From assembly GCA_024638465.1 (NCBI GenBank), contig JAHEKF010000033.1:1-36896 (forward strand): DNA of 36,896 nt, in the 5' to 3' direction. Made by a program: the position numbers and the translations under genes. A model generated the notes under the pieces. That model was given only the letters and a program-made list of their open reading frames with translations. It was not told the origin of the DNA and did not search any database. Below, piece after piece: positions 8,288 to 17,138 of this stretch; within the stretch, counting starts at the first letter, position 1, and the number at the start of each line of letters is the position of its first letter. The stretch is from Rhodospirillaceae bacterium. GTDB taxonomy: Bacteria; Pseudomonadota; Gammaproteobacteria; Steroidobacterales; Rariloculaceae.

Positions 8288-8683
8288 TCAGGCTCTGGGA
8301 ACGACGGCGGTCACGTCGTACATGATCTTGCAACCGGGGTCGGGCAGGCGTTCGACGCCGAGCGTCGTACTGCATGGCATCCAGTCGCCAAGATACTCGG
8401 CGCGGATGTCGTTGCCGCCGGGTTCGGTATAGAAGCGCACGATCTTGACGACTTCGCGGAAAGTGATTCCTGCTTCGTCCAGTACGGACTTGACGTTCTC
8501 CAGCGTCGCTCGCGTTTGCTCTTCCAGGCTGTCGGGATAGTCGTAGGTCTCGCCGTCCTCCAGCGTCAGTGGCCGGGCCGTCATTCCGGAGAGAAACAGC
8601 AGATCCATGTCAGAGGAGATACGGAGCCCCGGCGCGAAACTCGTCTTGGCGACATTACGAGTGTTTACAACTTGAACAGGCAT
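8288..8683 (-). CDS. RidA (YjgF/UK114)-family protein, cytosolic
   Basis: The protein has 131 residues. The RidA fold is seen in DLLFLSGMTA, EEQTRATLENVKSVLDEAG and the VERLPDPG turn that holds the conserved arginine. RidA proteins hydrolyse reactive imines/enamines to keto acids and ammonia. The usual C-terminal glutamate (IEIEAIA in E. coli) is aspartate (MYDVTAV) here. I chose ATG 8683 because AGGA precedes it at suitable distance; the longer frame to 8797 would overlap the upstream gene. It is a paralogue of the Tat-exported gene directly upstream, sharing DMDLLFLSG. Confidence 0.88.
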   Translation of the reverse strand: MPVQVVNTRNVAKTSFAPGLRISSDMDLLFLSGMTARPLTLEDGETYDYPDSLEEQTRATLENVKSVLDEAGITFREVVKIVRFYTEPGGNDIRAEYLGDWMPCSTTLGVERLPDPGCKIMYDVTAVVPRA

Positions 8684-8700
8684 GATGGGTTCCTTGTGTT

Positions 8701-9207
8701 CTAGGCGTCGCGGGGTACGACGGCGATGAGCTCCAGCTCGAGACGTGCGGGTGCCGAGCTCAGGTTGCGAATTTCCATGGCAGTCATCGCCGGCCACCAG
8801 TTCCAGTAACCGAAGTAATCCGCCATCACTTCCTCGATTGCGGCCGATTCGGAAATGTCCGTTTGGAACCGGTTGATCTTGACGACGTCGCGCCAGGTTA
8901 TGCCCTGGTCATCGAGCACCTCTTTGAGATTTCGCATCGTTGAATGGGTCTGACCGCGGATGTCATCCGGCATCGTGATCTCGTAGGAAACGTGCGGGTG
9001 AAGGTGATAGAGATCGAGCGCGGTCGCGCCGGAGAGAAACAGTAAATCCATGTCTGCGTCCGCGCGCACCCAGGTCCCACGCGGCACCGCTGCAGACGTC
9101 GCACCCTGCGCATTGGCCGAAAGCGGAAACGAGACGAGCTGAGCCGCTCCCGCCAGACCGGCCGTACCGCTGACGAGAAAATCGCGGCGGTTCAACAACG
9201 ACTGCAT
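8701..9207 (-). CDS. RidA-family protein with a twin-arginine export signal
   Basis: The protein has 168 residues. The N-terminus LNRRDFLVSG followed by a hydrophobic stretch and ANAQG is a Tat signal, so the folded protein is exported. The mature part is a RidA fold: DMDLLFLSGATA, STMRNLKEVLDDQGITW, DVVKINRF, and the end LELELIAVVPRD, which keeps the glutamate that the cytosolic neighbour has lost. ATG 9207 has GGGAGGG upstream. Exported RidA proteins are uncommon. It is paired 17 bp before the cytosolic copy, so the two probably act on the same type of imine on either side of the membrane. Confidence 0.86.
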   Translation of the reverse strand: MQSLLNRRDFLVSGTAGLAGAAQLVSFPLSANAQGATSAAVPRGTWVRADADMDLLFLSGATALDLYHLHPHVSYEITMPDDIRGQTHSTMRNLKEVLDDQGITWRDVVKINRFQTDISESAAIEEVMADYFGYWNWWPAMTAMEIRNLSSAPARLELELIAVVPRDA

Positions 9208-9227
9208 ATTGTGCCCTCCCTACTGCG

Positions 9228-10592
9228 TCATTCGGTGACGAATCTCGTTACCGTTTCGATCATGATTTCGACACCGCGCTCGAACGTCTCGATGCCGATG
9301 CCTTCGTTGTTGCCATGGGCGCTCGAGGCCTGGGCCGGCGTCCGTACCGACGGGTTATATCCATAGCTTTCGATCTCGATATCACGAAAAAAGTGGCTAT
9401 CCGTAAATCCTGTCGTGACTCCGGGCGCGATGCCGGCACCCGGATAATGACGTCGGATGGAATCCTCGAGCAATGCGTAGAGTCCGGTGTCCGAGCTCGA
9501 TGCCGCCGCGCTGAACAACATGATTTCCTCTATTTCGATCTGATCGTCGTCGATTCGCTCGCGCATCTCGTCGATAAATTCGGCGGCGTCCTGGTCCGGC
9601 AGGATCCGGCAGTCGATCTCCGCCATCGACGTGGGCGAGACGACGTTGATCTTCTGGCTTCCCGTGAGCATCGTAATCGAGCAGGTGTTCCTGAGTAACG
9701 CATGCAGACCGGGCTCGGCGGCGTGAAATTCCGCAAGAAACTCCGGGTCCTCGATCGCCGTGTCGATATCGGCGAGCGCTTCGCGCCATCGCGGATCGAC
9801 CGAGTCGGCGATGCGCGCGAACATCTCGCGCACGGGAGCGACGACGCGCGGCTCGAACGGCGCTTCGTAGATCCGGTTCAGCGCGGCTACGAGGCGCGCC
9901 GACGCATAGGCCGGGGCCGGACGCGAGCCGTGGCCCGGTTCATCGGTCGCCGTGAGCCGTAACCAGTACGGGCGCTTCTGCGCAACTTCGATGGAAAACG
10001 AGAGCTGATCGCCGGACTCGTTTCCGCGACCGCCTTCGTTCAGCACGAACCCGACATCTTCGAAAATTTCCGGCCGATTTTCGATGAGCCAACCAGCGCC
10101 GAAATAGCCGCCCGCTTCCTCGTCCGCGGTCGCCATGAAGATTACGTCGCGGTTGAGTGCTACGCCGCTTTCGTTAAGCGCGAGAAAAGCCTCGAGATGC
10201 ATGATGCCGAGTGATTTGGTATCCAGCGCGCCGCGACCGTATAGCACGCCATCAACAATCGTCGCCCTGAGCGGATCCGTGTCCCATTCCGAAGCCGTTG
10301 CCGGGACGACGTCCATGTGATGCAGCAAAACGACACCCGGCTCGTCGCCACCGTCGAGGCGCGCCCAGATGTTGCCGCGACCTGGCGCCGATTCCGCAGT
10401 CTCGTAGTCGATGCCCGCGGCATCGAAAATCGCGGCGAAAAACTCGGCGCCGCGAGTCTCGTTTCCGGGCGGGTTGGTCGTGTCGACCTCGATATAGTCC
10501 ATGAGCCGCTCGAGCGGCCCGGTTTGCGCGACAGCCGGTGACGCTATCGCCGCGATAACCGGTACGAGGAAAAGCTGCCAGTAGCTATTCAT
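9228..10592 (-). CDS. Exported M20-family metallopeptidase/deacylase
   Basis: The protein has 454 residues with a Sec signal ending about residue 22 (SPAVAQ). The M20 di-zinc site is visible: LLHHMDVVP (His92, Asp94), GALDTK (bridging Asp124) and ATADEEAGG (general base Glu158 and ligand Glu159). A dimerisation-domain stretch in the middle and a late histidine in DSHFF complete the pattern. M20 enzymes remove C-terminal residues or N-acyl groups. With RidA and BKACE neighbours, a deacylase role is plausible but unproven. It lies 12 bp after the LVIVD gene in the same operon; the ribosome site is weak. Confidence 0.88.
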   Translation of the reverse strand: MNSYWQLFLVPVIAAIASPAVAQTGPLERLMDYIEVDTTNPPGNETRGAEFFAAIFDAAGIDYETAESAPGRGNIWARLDGGDEPGVVLLHHMDVVPATASEWDTDPLRATIVDGVLYGRGALDTKSLGIMHLEAFLALNESGVALNRDVIFMATADEEAGGYFGAGWLIENRPEIFEDVGFVLNEGGRGNESGDQLSFSIEVAQKRPYWLRLTATDEPGHGSRPAPAYASARLVAALNRIYEAPFEPRVVAPVREMFARIADSVDPRWREALADIDTAIEDPEFLAEFHAAEPGLHALLRNTCSITMLTGSQKINVVSPTSMAEIDCRILPDQDAAEFIDEMRERIDDDQIEIEEIMLFSAAASSSDTGLYALLEDSIRRHYPGAGIAPGVTTGFTDSHFFRDIEIESYGYNPSVRTPAQASSAHGNNEGIGIETFERGVEIMIETVTRFVTE

Positions 10593-10604
10593 GGCCGAGA
10601 CCGG

Positions 10605-11897
10605 TCAGTCACCCGTGTAACGAAGCACCCAGATACCCTGGTTCTTATGGCTCACGAAAATATTGCCGCGTGTATCGACGAGCACGTCCTCGCTCTGCAG
10701 CGCGAGCGCGCCGCGCGGGAGCGGGCCTCGCCGAACGGTCGGATCGGGAGGGACAAACCAGCCTACTTCCTGCGGGTTGCGCGGCGTAGAGATATCGTAG
10801 ATGCGCAGTCCCGCGTTGAAATACGTGAGGTAAACGCGATCGGTCTGATTTTCGACGAGCGGATTGTGCTGCAGCTGATTCTGATTGTGCGGACCGAACC
10901 GTCCCCCGTGCGTGCAGAAATAATCCGGGCGTTCGCCGGCGGGCGGCTGCGGCAGCGGAAACGCGGAGATAAGCCGCGGCGCTTCCAGATCCGCGATATC
11001 GACGAGCCCGGCGAAATTCAGCGCCTCGTTGCACTCTTCCGCAATGGCCTCGCTGTTGACGATTGCGAGATCGCGCTCGAGGTAGGGCGTTGTCGTATGA
11101 ACGGAAAGATGGGTCGGCCCAAACAACGGACCGAAATCGAGCCGGCTGAGCTCCGCAATATTCGCGGGATCGCTGATGTCGGCAATGATGAAGCCGGATC
11201 CGCCCATCGGCAGGAAAGCCAGATCGCCGCGGACGTCCGCCGGGCCGTGCAACCGCCCTAAGTCGTACGGCGCTTCGTCGCCTTCTTTCATGCCTTCGGT
11301 CGCGAAGCGTCCGACCTCCCGCGGGTTGGTCGGGTCGCTGATGTCCACGATCATGTACACCTCACCCCGGTAGCCCGGAAGATTGGCCGCCAGATGCATG
11401 TAGTCGCCGCCGAAATAGGCGTTGCGGTGGGTACCACCGCCGGTCGTGAACGTGCCGATATGCTCCGGGTTCAACGGGTCATCGAGACTCCAGATCCAGA
11501 CGGCGTCGGTCGCGTACGGCTGATCGGGATCCCCTCCCCAGGTCTCCGACAACCTGTCGAGCGAAGCGATCAGCAGCCCGTCGGCGAGATCCACCTGCCA
11601 GGTGCCCGTATTGTCGGGCCCGTCGATGAATTTAACCATTGTCGGGTCCGTGGGATCGGTAACGTCGAATATCGTCCAGCCGCGGTGAAAAAGATTGGAG
11701 GTGTACATATACCAGCGACCGTCAGACTCGAGCAGCGTCATCTTGAACGGTGACGCGTTGGGCGCATCGACATAGCCGATCGCTTCGATGTTTTCACCGC
11801 GCGCACCCGCCGGAATGGGGTCGGCTGCAGCGAGCGGCGCCAGCACGAAGCACAAGACGCCGACGACGACTGTCCAAACGCGGTTAGTGACTGTCAT
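10605..11897 (-). CDS. Exported LVIVD-repeat beta-propeller protein
   Basis: The protein has 430 residues with a signal peptide of about 25 residues. Repeated blades of the LVIVD type are clear: WTIFDVTDPTDPTMVKFI, YMIVDISDPTNPREVGRF, GFIIADISDPANIAEL and LRIYDISTPRNPQEVGWF. The fold is a propeller without known catalytic residues, and members are generally uncharacterised surface or periplasmic proteins. GGAG lies ahead of ATG 11897. It stands between the alpha/beta hydrolase and the M20 peptidase, which suggests a binding or scaffold role in the same pathway. Confidence 0.85.
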   Translation of the reverse strand: MTVTNRVWTVVVGVLCFVLAPLAAADPIPAGARGENIEAIGYVDAPNASPFKMTLLESDGRWYMYTSNLFHRGWTIFDVTDPTDPTMVKFIDGPDNTGTWQVDLADGLLIASLDRLSETWGGDPDQPYATDAVWIWSLDDPLNPEHIGTFTTGGGTHRNAYFGGDYMHLAANLPGYRGEVYMIVDISDPTNPREVGRFATEGMKEGDEAPYDLGRLHGPADVRGDLAFLPMGGSGFIIADISDPANIAELSRLDFGPLFGPTHLSVHTTTPYLERDLAIVNSEAIAEECNEALNFAGLVDIADLEAPRLISAFPLPQPPAGERPDYFCTHGGRFGPHNQNQLQHNPLVENQTDRVYLTYFNAGLRIYDISTPRNPQEVGWFVPPDPTVRRGPLPRGALALQSEDVLVDTRGNIFVSHKNQGIWVLRYTGD

Positions 11898-11938
11898 TCA
11901 ATTCTCCAGATACTTCATCTTCGATTTGTTACGAGCGG

Positions 11939-13942
11939 CTATTCGTCCGCCATCAGAAAATCCCAATGTGCCGCAGCTTCCGCGACGATGCCGGGAATAT
12001 CGCGAGCCAGTACATACCTCGACGCGGCGAGCTCTTCGGCCGCTTCTTCGACCAATGCGAGATAGCTTTCGCGGCTCTCATAACGTTCTTCAATCGACGC
12101 CCGCGAATCTCCCGAAGCCTCGCGTTCAGCCGCCGTTCGCGGAAACGGGATATAAGAGCCCGGCGTCGAAATCGGGTTGAAGGGACTCCAGCCGGTATAG
12201 GTAGCGAGCGGCGCGGCCAACGCGGGCGAAATGAGTCCCGCGATCTCGTTACCACCCTCGTCTACCTGAGCGATCAGGAACGGATAGGCTTCGGCCATGA
12301 CAGGCGGTTCGTTCGTGATAACACCTTTGTCCACGAAGTCCGGGCCGTAGTCGAGACGATAGGCGCGACTGACGTCGGCGGGCAGACGAACGCGCGGAAT
12401 GTCGGGGAAATTTATCTCATCGAGTTCGACGAGCGTTCCGGCTTCTCGTGTCGGGTAGCTACTCGCCGGTGGCGATGTTCCGTCCGCAATCCAGTCGTTG
12501 AGCGAGAGCAGCAGCGCGCGCAGGAACCAGCGATAGTTGTTGGGATTGCCGATCCGGAGCCCCTCGATACGGTTACCCGGAAGTCGCGCGGGAACGTGCT
12601 GGGTACCCGCAAAAAGATAAATACGAGAAGTCTCCGCCGGCGGGACGTGGGATTCGCCGTCCGGCGTCGAATGAATCAGCGCCGTCGGCAGCCGCCAGTA
12701 TTCAGTTGACGTATTCGTATAGAAGATTTTCGGTACCGTTCCGGGCGGCAGGCGGGCCAACAGGCTGTCTTCGACACCCGACACGGGATCGGTCTGCATG
12801 ACATCGGAGAACGGGAACTGATCGCCCGGATAAAAGTAGCTTCGATCGACAGCCCGCGAGGGCTGTGCAAAGCGATGGTTAAAACTGCCCGTCGCGTTCG
12901 ATGCCAGATGCGGGATGAATCCGTCGTACGCCATGCGCTGCTCTTCGTCCGCGTTGAAGCCGTCGTAGATGAAGTGACGTAGCAGCCGTCCGGCCTGAGA
13001 ATCCCCGAAAGTGATGGCGCGCTCGATGCTGCCGAGCGGGAGACCGATCTCCTCTGCACCGTCGTACTTCAGGTGCGACACCGCATCGCGCATCGCCGCG
13101 AGGCCGAGACCCGCTATCGGCGGATCGCTCGCAACGAAAACAGCTTCGTAGATTCGACCAGGATCGAAGCCACCCTGCAGATAAACGCGTGTGCGGTCGG
13201 GCACGGCGCGTCCATCTTCGAGCCGACCGAATTGCCATTCGCCTCGAGGAATGACGGTTCGTTCTCCAGCGGGTTCATCCCTGACCGTCAGTTGATTGCG
13301 GGGATCGTCTTCGTCGGCGACTGCATAGGAGATATGGCCGCGATCGCCGAGCGAGTGATCGTAAACACGCTCGGTAACAACGAGATCGCTGCGAACCAGG
13401 CCGGTAATCGCCTCTCCCTGATCGGTTGCTATCGGTGGATAGACACGCATGAAGTTCGGTTCGCGCGGCACATCGAACTGCCAGCCGACATAAAGCACCG
13501 AGAAACCCTCGCGCATCAGAAAACCGTCACCAAGATCCTCCGCCGTGCGCGGCTCATTGACCGTTGTTGCCAGATTGAAGTAGCCGAGGACTCGTTTGCG
13601 GCCGCGGTTCATCACGTCGACCAACACCGTGCCGTTACCCGCGTCCGCCGCTACCGGTTTCAGAAGGTAGAAATCCGACGAGAACTCAACCAGGCCATCG
13701 GCATTGACGGGCGCAAGATCGATGTCACGGATAATTCGGTTGGCGGCATTCTCCGGGTCGATCGCAAAATGAATCTTCCCGACGACTCGCTCGTAGGCAC
13801 CGACGTCGCCGAAGACCGCGCCGTCTGCGACAACGTCACGTGTCTCGATCTCGAACCGTACCGCTTCAGCGATTGCCGTCTGCCCCATTATCGTGGCGCA
13901 GAACAACATTGCGGCGGCGAAGCCTCCGCACCGGAAATCCAT
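11939..13942 (-). CDS. Exported alpha/beta-hydrolase domain protein
   Basis: The protein has 667 residues with a signal peptide (residues 1-25, ending TAIAEA). The nucleophile elbow FGDSQAGRLLRHFIYDGF (Ser315) is followed by GFIPHLASNATGSFNHRFAQ, the pattern of the large alpha/beta-hydrolase domain family often found in environmental proteobacteria. The reaction is probably ester or lactone hydrolysis, substrate unknown. I chose ATG 13942, with a strong AGAGGAGAG behind it. The longer frame to 14068 would overlap the NHL gene by 100 bp. It shares direction and close spacing (25 bp) with that gene. Confidence 0.83.
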   Translation of the reverse strand: MDFRCGGFAAAMLFCATIMGQTAIAEAVRFEIETRDVVADGAVFGDVGAYERVVGKIHFAIDPENAANRIIRDIDLAPVNADGLVEFSSDFYLLKPVAADAGNGTVLVDVMNRGRKRVLGYFNLATTVNEPRTAEDLGDGFLMREGFSVLYVGWQFDVPREPNFMRVYPPIATDQGEAITGLVRSDLVVTERVYDHSLGDRGHISYAVADEDDPRNQLTVRDEPAGERTVIPRGEWQFGRLEDGRAVPDRTRVYLQGGFDPGRIYEAVFVASDPPIAGLGLAAMRDAVSHLKYDGAEEIGLPLGSIERAITFGDSQAGRLLRHFIYDGFNADEEQRMAYDGFIPHLASNATGSFNHRFAQPSRAVDRSYFYPGDQFPFSDVMQTDPVSGVEDSLLARLPPGTVPKIFYTNTSTEYWRLPTALIHSTPDGESHVPPAETSRIYLFAGTQHVPARLPGNRIEGLRIGNPNNYRWFLRALLLSLNDWIADGTSPPASSYPTREAGTLVELDEINFPDIPRVRLPADVSRAYRLDYGPDFVDKGVITNEPPVMAEAYPFLIAQVDEGGNEIAGLISPALAAPLATYTGWSPFNPISTPGSYIPFPRTAAEREASGDSRASIEERYESRESYLALVEEAAEELAASRYVLARDIPGIVAEAAAHWDFLMADE

Positions 13943-13967
13943 GAATACTCTCCTCTTGTTATCTTTC

Positions 13968-15053
13968 TCAGTGCAACGTATCGGCACGCTGCCCGACAAG
14001 CCTCGCCGGATCGACTCCGTCCTTAGGTACGAATTTCTGTAGCCGCCCGACATGAACGTCAGCAACATAGAAGTTGTTCTCGTCGTCGACGCTGAACTGA
14101 TGCGGCCCCCACATTCCGCCAGGCATCTGTCCGAAAGTCCCCCAGGAATTCAACAGCTGTCCATCGAGATTGTATTTGAGGATCTTGTTGGTTCGACCGT
14201 CACCGACCCAAAGATGTTGATCTGCCGACATATACAGATAATACGGATAGGTAATGTCGTTCCATTCGTCGAGATATTCACCATTTTCGTCGAAGATCTG
14301 AATTCTCGAGTTAGCGCGATCGGCAATGTAGACGCGATTTTCATTGTCTACCGCGATTCCGTGTACGGTATCGAATTGACTCGGGCCCGTTCCCGGTTCG
14401 CCCCATTCGAGCAGATATTCGCCGTCTTTGTTGAACTTAACGACGCGCGTGTTCGTGTAGCCATCGCTGACAAAGAAATCGCCGTTCGGCAGGAACGCGA
14501 TGTCGGTTGGCCGGCCGAAGTGATTGCGGTCGCTCGCGGGAACGCGGAACTCGCCGAGTGACATGACAAGCTCGCCATCGTTGGTGAACTTGTAAATCAT
14601 GTGCGCGCCGTCATCTATCAACCAGATATGTCGCTCGGAATCGTTCGGATCCATCACGACGCGATGAGGCCGGACGAAAAGCTCATTGTGCTGCTCCCAG
14701 GAGTCGATGAGCTCACCGTCGCGATTCAAGATCATGAAGTTGTACTCCCAGCGCGGGTGGCGAGCGGGATCGCTCGCGGACAGCGAGTATCCGGAAGCGT
14801 TGCGATCGGGGACGATGGAATTCGACGGTTCAATCGCAGGCAGGCAGCCTCGCTGGAATACGTAGACGCGGTCGGCGCTTTCCGCCCAGACACCGCTCGT
14901 GGAACCGGACTGCCAGCCATCGCCGCAAACATTCTCGGCCCAACCGACGTCGACGTTGTAAGGACCGGTAATGTCGTCGCCGCCCTTTCGCTGCGCCATC
15001 GCATTCGTCGAGGCTGCCAGCAGCGCCAATACAACCCATCTGGACATGTTCAT
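13968..15053 (-). CDS. Exported NHL-repeat beta-propeller protein
   Basis: The protein has 361 residues with a signal peptide of about 20 residues. NHL blades include DIAFLPNGDFFVSDGYTN, GIAVDNENRVYIADRANS and RIQIFDENGEYLDEW. The family overlaps peptidyl-hydroxyglycine lyase-like propellers, but I see no sure catalytic set. GGGGAAG precedes ATG 15053. It is the first gene of the long minus-strand operon and diverges from a second NHL gene at 15238, with which it shares blade wording (SWG/EWG, G.P, QFD/EFD). Confidence 0.84.
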   Translation of the reverse strand: MNMSRWVVLALLAASTNAMAQRKGGDDITGPYNVDVGWAENVCGDGWQSGSTSGVWAESADRVYVFQRGCLPAIEPSNSIVPDRNASGYSLSASDPARHPRWEYNFMILNRDGELIDSWEQHNELFVRPHRVVMDPNDSERHIWLIDDGAHMIYKFTNDGELVMSLGEFRVPASDRNHFGRPTDIAFLPNGDFFVSDGYTNTRVVKFNKDGEYLLEWGEPGTGPSQFDTVHGIAVDNENRVYIADRANSRIQIFDENGEYLDEWNDITYPYYLYMSADQHLWVGDGRTNKILKYNLDGQLLNSWGTFGQMPGGMWGPHQFSVDDENNFYVADVHVGRLQKFVPKDGVDPARLVGQRADTLH

Positions 15054-15090
15054 GATCGCTTCCCCCTATCTGGATCTTGCTGTCGTTTCG

Positions 15091-15193
15091 ATTTTACGCC
15101 TACTTAGATTGGGTTTGTAGGACCGGTCACTTCGGCCGCAAAACCGCGCGAATCCTGTTGTTTCGGACCTCGGAATAGTACTCTTGACCGGTC
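15091..15193. promoter_or_regulatory. Divergent promoter region with two GACCGGTC palindromes
   Basis: For the minus-strand gene, TAAAAT (15091-15096) and TACAAA (15114-15119) are 17 bp apart and could be -10 and -35 elements, though the -35 is poor. The 8-bp palindrome gaccggtc lies just beyond, at 15121-15128, and again at 15186-15193, 65 bp apart, facing the plus-strand NHL gene. A dimeric regulator could bind both, but none is encoded here. Confidence 0.32.
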
Positions 15194-15237
15194 CCGAAGC
15201 GCGGCTCAGCGCAACAAGAACGACAGGGGAGACGACG

Positions 15238-16209
15238 ATGCCAACCATCCGGCAGATGACGATCAAGGTCGGCCTGACGGCAGTAGCCGTTGCCGCAACG
15301 ATCGCAGCGGCACAAGAGCAGCCCGGTAGCGACAGCGGCTACCGGCTCGTAGAGAACTGGGCGCAGGTTCCGCAGGGATTCAGCTGGGGTCAGGTCATCG
15401 CCGTCGATATCGATGCCGACGGCAACGTCGTCACGTTCCAGCGATGCGCGTCCGACACCTGCGTGGGGTCGTCCGCGCCGCCCCTGTCGAAGTTCAGCCC
15501 GAGCGGTGAGCATCTCATGAGCTGGGGAGAGAACCTGATGGTCTGGCCGCATGGTCTGGGTATCGATGCCGAGGGCAATGTCTGGGTTACGGACGGCCGA
15601 CACAATGGCGACATGGGCGAGGTCATCCACAAGTTCAGCCCCGATGGCGAATTGCTGATGACGATCGGTACTCCCGGCGTCGCTGGCAACGGCGCCTATA
15701 CGTTCAACGGCATCTCCGACGTCGCCGTCGCGGACAACGGCGATATCTTCGTCGTCGATGGACACTTCAATAACCGCGTAGCAAAATATTCCAGCGACGG
15801 CGAGTATCTGATGTCCTGGGGCCAGCCTGGCTCGGGCCCCGGAGAATTCGATCAACCGCACAGCATTGCGATCGATTCGCAGGGACGAGTCTTCGTCGCC
15901 GATCGTTTTAACAACCGCGTGCAGATCTTCGACCAGGACGGAAACTTCGTTGACGCCTGGTCACATTTCGGCCGGCCGAGCGGAATCTTCATCTCCGACG
16001 ACGACCGCCTGTTCGTCGCGGACTCGCAGTCGGACGGTGACATCAATCCAGGCTTCGAGATGGGGATCTACTACGGCAGTGCTGTCGATGGCACGCTCGA
16101 GGGTTTTATCGGCAACGTCCTGACCGAGAGCGTGGTCGAAGATGCGCACGGCAACCTCTTTTCCGGGCTCGTACAACATCGCGGCCTCATACGCTACGAA
16201 CCACTGTAG
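15238..16209 (+). CDS. Exported NHL-repeat beta-propeller protein
   Basis: The protein has 323 residues with a signal peptide of about 25 residues (ending TIAAAQ). The blades are regular: DVAVADNGDIFVVDGHFN, SIAIDSQGRVFVADRFNN and RVQIFDQDGNFVDAW. I chose ATG 15238 because CAGGGGAGA precedes it; the frame stays open to 15184. It leads the plus-strand cluster and ends 12 bp before the SMP-30 gene. It is a likely paralogue of the divergent gene at 13968-15053. The ligand or reaction is unknown. Confidence 0.84.
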   Translation: MPTIRQMTIKVGLTAVAVAATIAAAQEQPGSDSGYRLVENWAQVPQGFSWGQVIAVDIDADGNVVTFQRCASDTCVGSSAPPLSKFSPSGEHLMSWGENLMVWPHGLGIDAEGNVWVTDGRHNGDMGEVIHKFSPDGELLMTIGTPGVAGNGAYTFNGISDVAVADNGDIFVVDGHFNNRVAKYSSDGEYLMSWGQPGSGPGEFDQPHSIAIDSQGRVFVADRFNNRVQIFDQDGNFVDAWSHFGRPSGIFISDDDRLFVADSQSDGDINPGFEMGIYYGSAVDGTLEGFIGNVLTESVVEDAHGNLFSGLVQHRGLIRYEPL

Positions 16210-16221
16210 TCACTGACATTG

Positions 16222-17136
16222 ATGAGTTATCGAATCGAAAACCTGCTTGGCTGTGGAAACCATCTCGGTGAGGGACCGGTTTGGGACGTCGAGACCGGCG
16301 TGCTCTGGTGGCTCGACGGGACCGGGCGGCGAGTCGGCAACCCATCGATCTGGCGCCTGGCTCCCGAGACGGGGCGCGTCGACAACTGGTCGCTCGATCA
16401 CGACGTCGGCGCGCTGGCGGTACGTGAGAACGGCAAGCTTGTGCTCGCGCTCGACGACGGCTTCTATTTCTTCGACCCCGACTCCGAAAAACTGGAACTC
16501 ATCAGCCTTGTCGACGCCGACCAGCCACGCACGCGCCTCAACGACGGCAAAGTCGATCGGCGCGGACGATTCTTTGCCGGCGGAATGGACGACAAAGAAG
16601 AGCTTGCAATATGCGGGCTCTGGCGGCTCGACACCGATCTTTCGATAACGAAAGTTGACGATGGCATCATCTGTTCCAATGGGCCCTGCTGGAGCCCCGA
16701 CGACAAAACGTTCTACATCGCGGACACGTTCGTCGACGAATTCTGGGCGTATGACTACGACGTAGAGAAAGGAACGGTATCGAATAAACGGGTTTTCGCC
16801 GACACCAGGGAATCGAGCGGCGTTCCCGACGGATCGACGGTGGACTCCGAAGGCTGCCTGTGGAATGCGGAGTTGATTACGGGCGACCTCGTTCGCTACG
16901 ACCCGGAAGGTCGCGTCGAACGTAAGATCGGTATGCCCGTCCGAAATATTACGTCGGTAATGTTCGGTGGCCCGGAACTGGACGAGATCTACGTTACGTC
17001 GATGGCGCGCGTCAAACACCCCGCCGTACACGATCGCTTCGAAGTCGATCTCAAACCGCAGTTCGGTGCCGGCGCGCTGTTTCGGATCACCGGTCTCGGA
17101 ATTCGCGGCGTCGCCGAACCGCGCTTCGGAGGTTAA
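16222..17136 (+). CDS. SMP-30/gluconolactonase/LRE-family sugar lactonase
   Basis: The protein has 304 residues with no signal peptide, so it is cytosolic. The divalent-metal ligands of the SMP-30 family are in place: Glu17 in LGEGPVWD, Asn153 in CSNGPCWSPD and Asp203 in VPDGSTVD. RLNDGKVD (Asn107) supplies the usual substrate-side residue. The spacing closely matches that of the well-studied family members. It hydrolyses sugar lactones to aldonic acids. ATG 16222 has no clear ribosome site and a TTG lies just ahead; translation may be coupled to the NHL gene 12 bp upstream. GGAGG at its end serves the next gene. Confidence 0.88.
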   Translation: MSYRIENLLGCGNHLGEGPVWDVETGVLWWLDGTGRRVGNPSIWRLAPETGRVDNWSLDHDVGALAVRENGKLVLALDDGFYFFDPDSEKLELISLVDADQPRTRLNDGKVDRRGRFFAGGMDDKEELAICGLWRLDTDLSITKVDDGIICSNGPCWSPDDKTFYIADTFVDEFWAYDYDVEKGTVSNKRVFADTRESSGVPDGSTVDSEGCLWNAELITGDLVRYDPEGRVERKIGMPVRNITSVMFGGPELDEIYVTSMARVKHPAVHDRFEVDLKPQFGAGALFRITGLGIRGVAEPRFGG

Positions 17137-17138
17137 AA

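Noticed and set aside
7661-8704. A 347-codon plus-strand open frame
   Set aside because: It is antisense to the PanE-like and RidA genes, with no recognisable motif and no start signal.
11939-14068. Longer start for the alpha/beta hydrolase
   Set aside because: It would overlap the NHL gene by 100 bp and put 42 residues before the signal peptide. ATG 13942 has a strong ribosome site.
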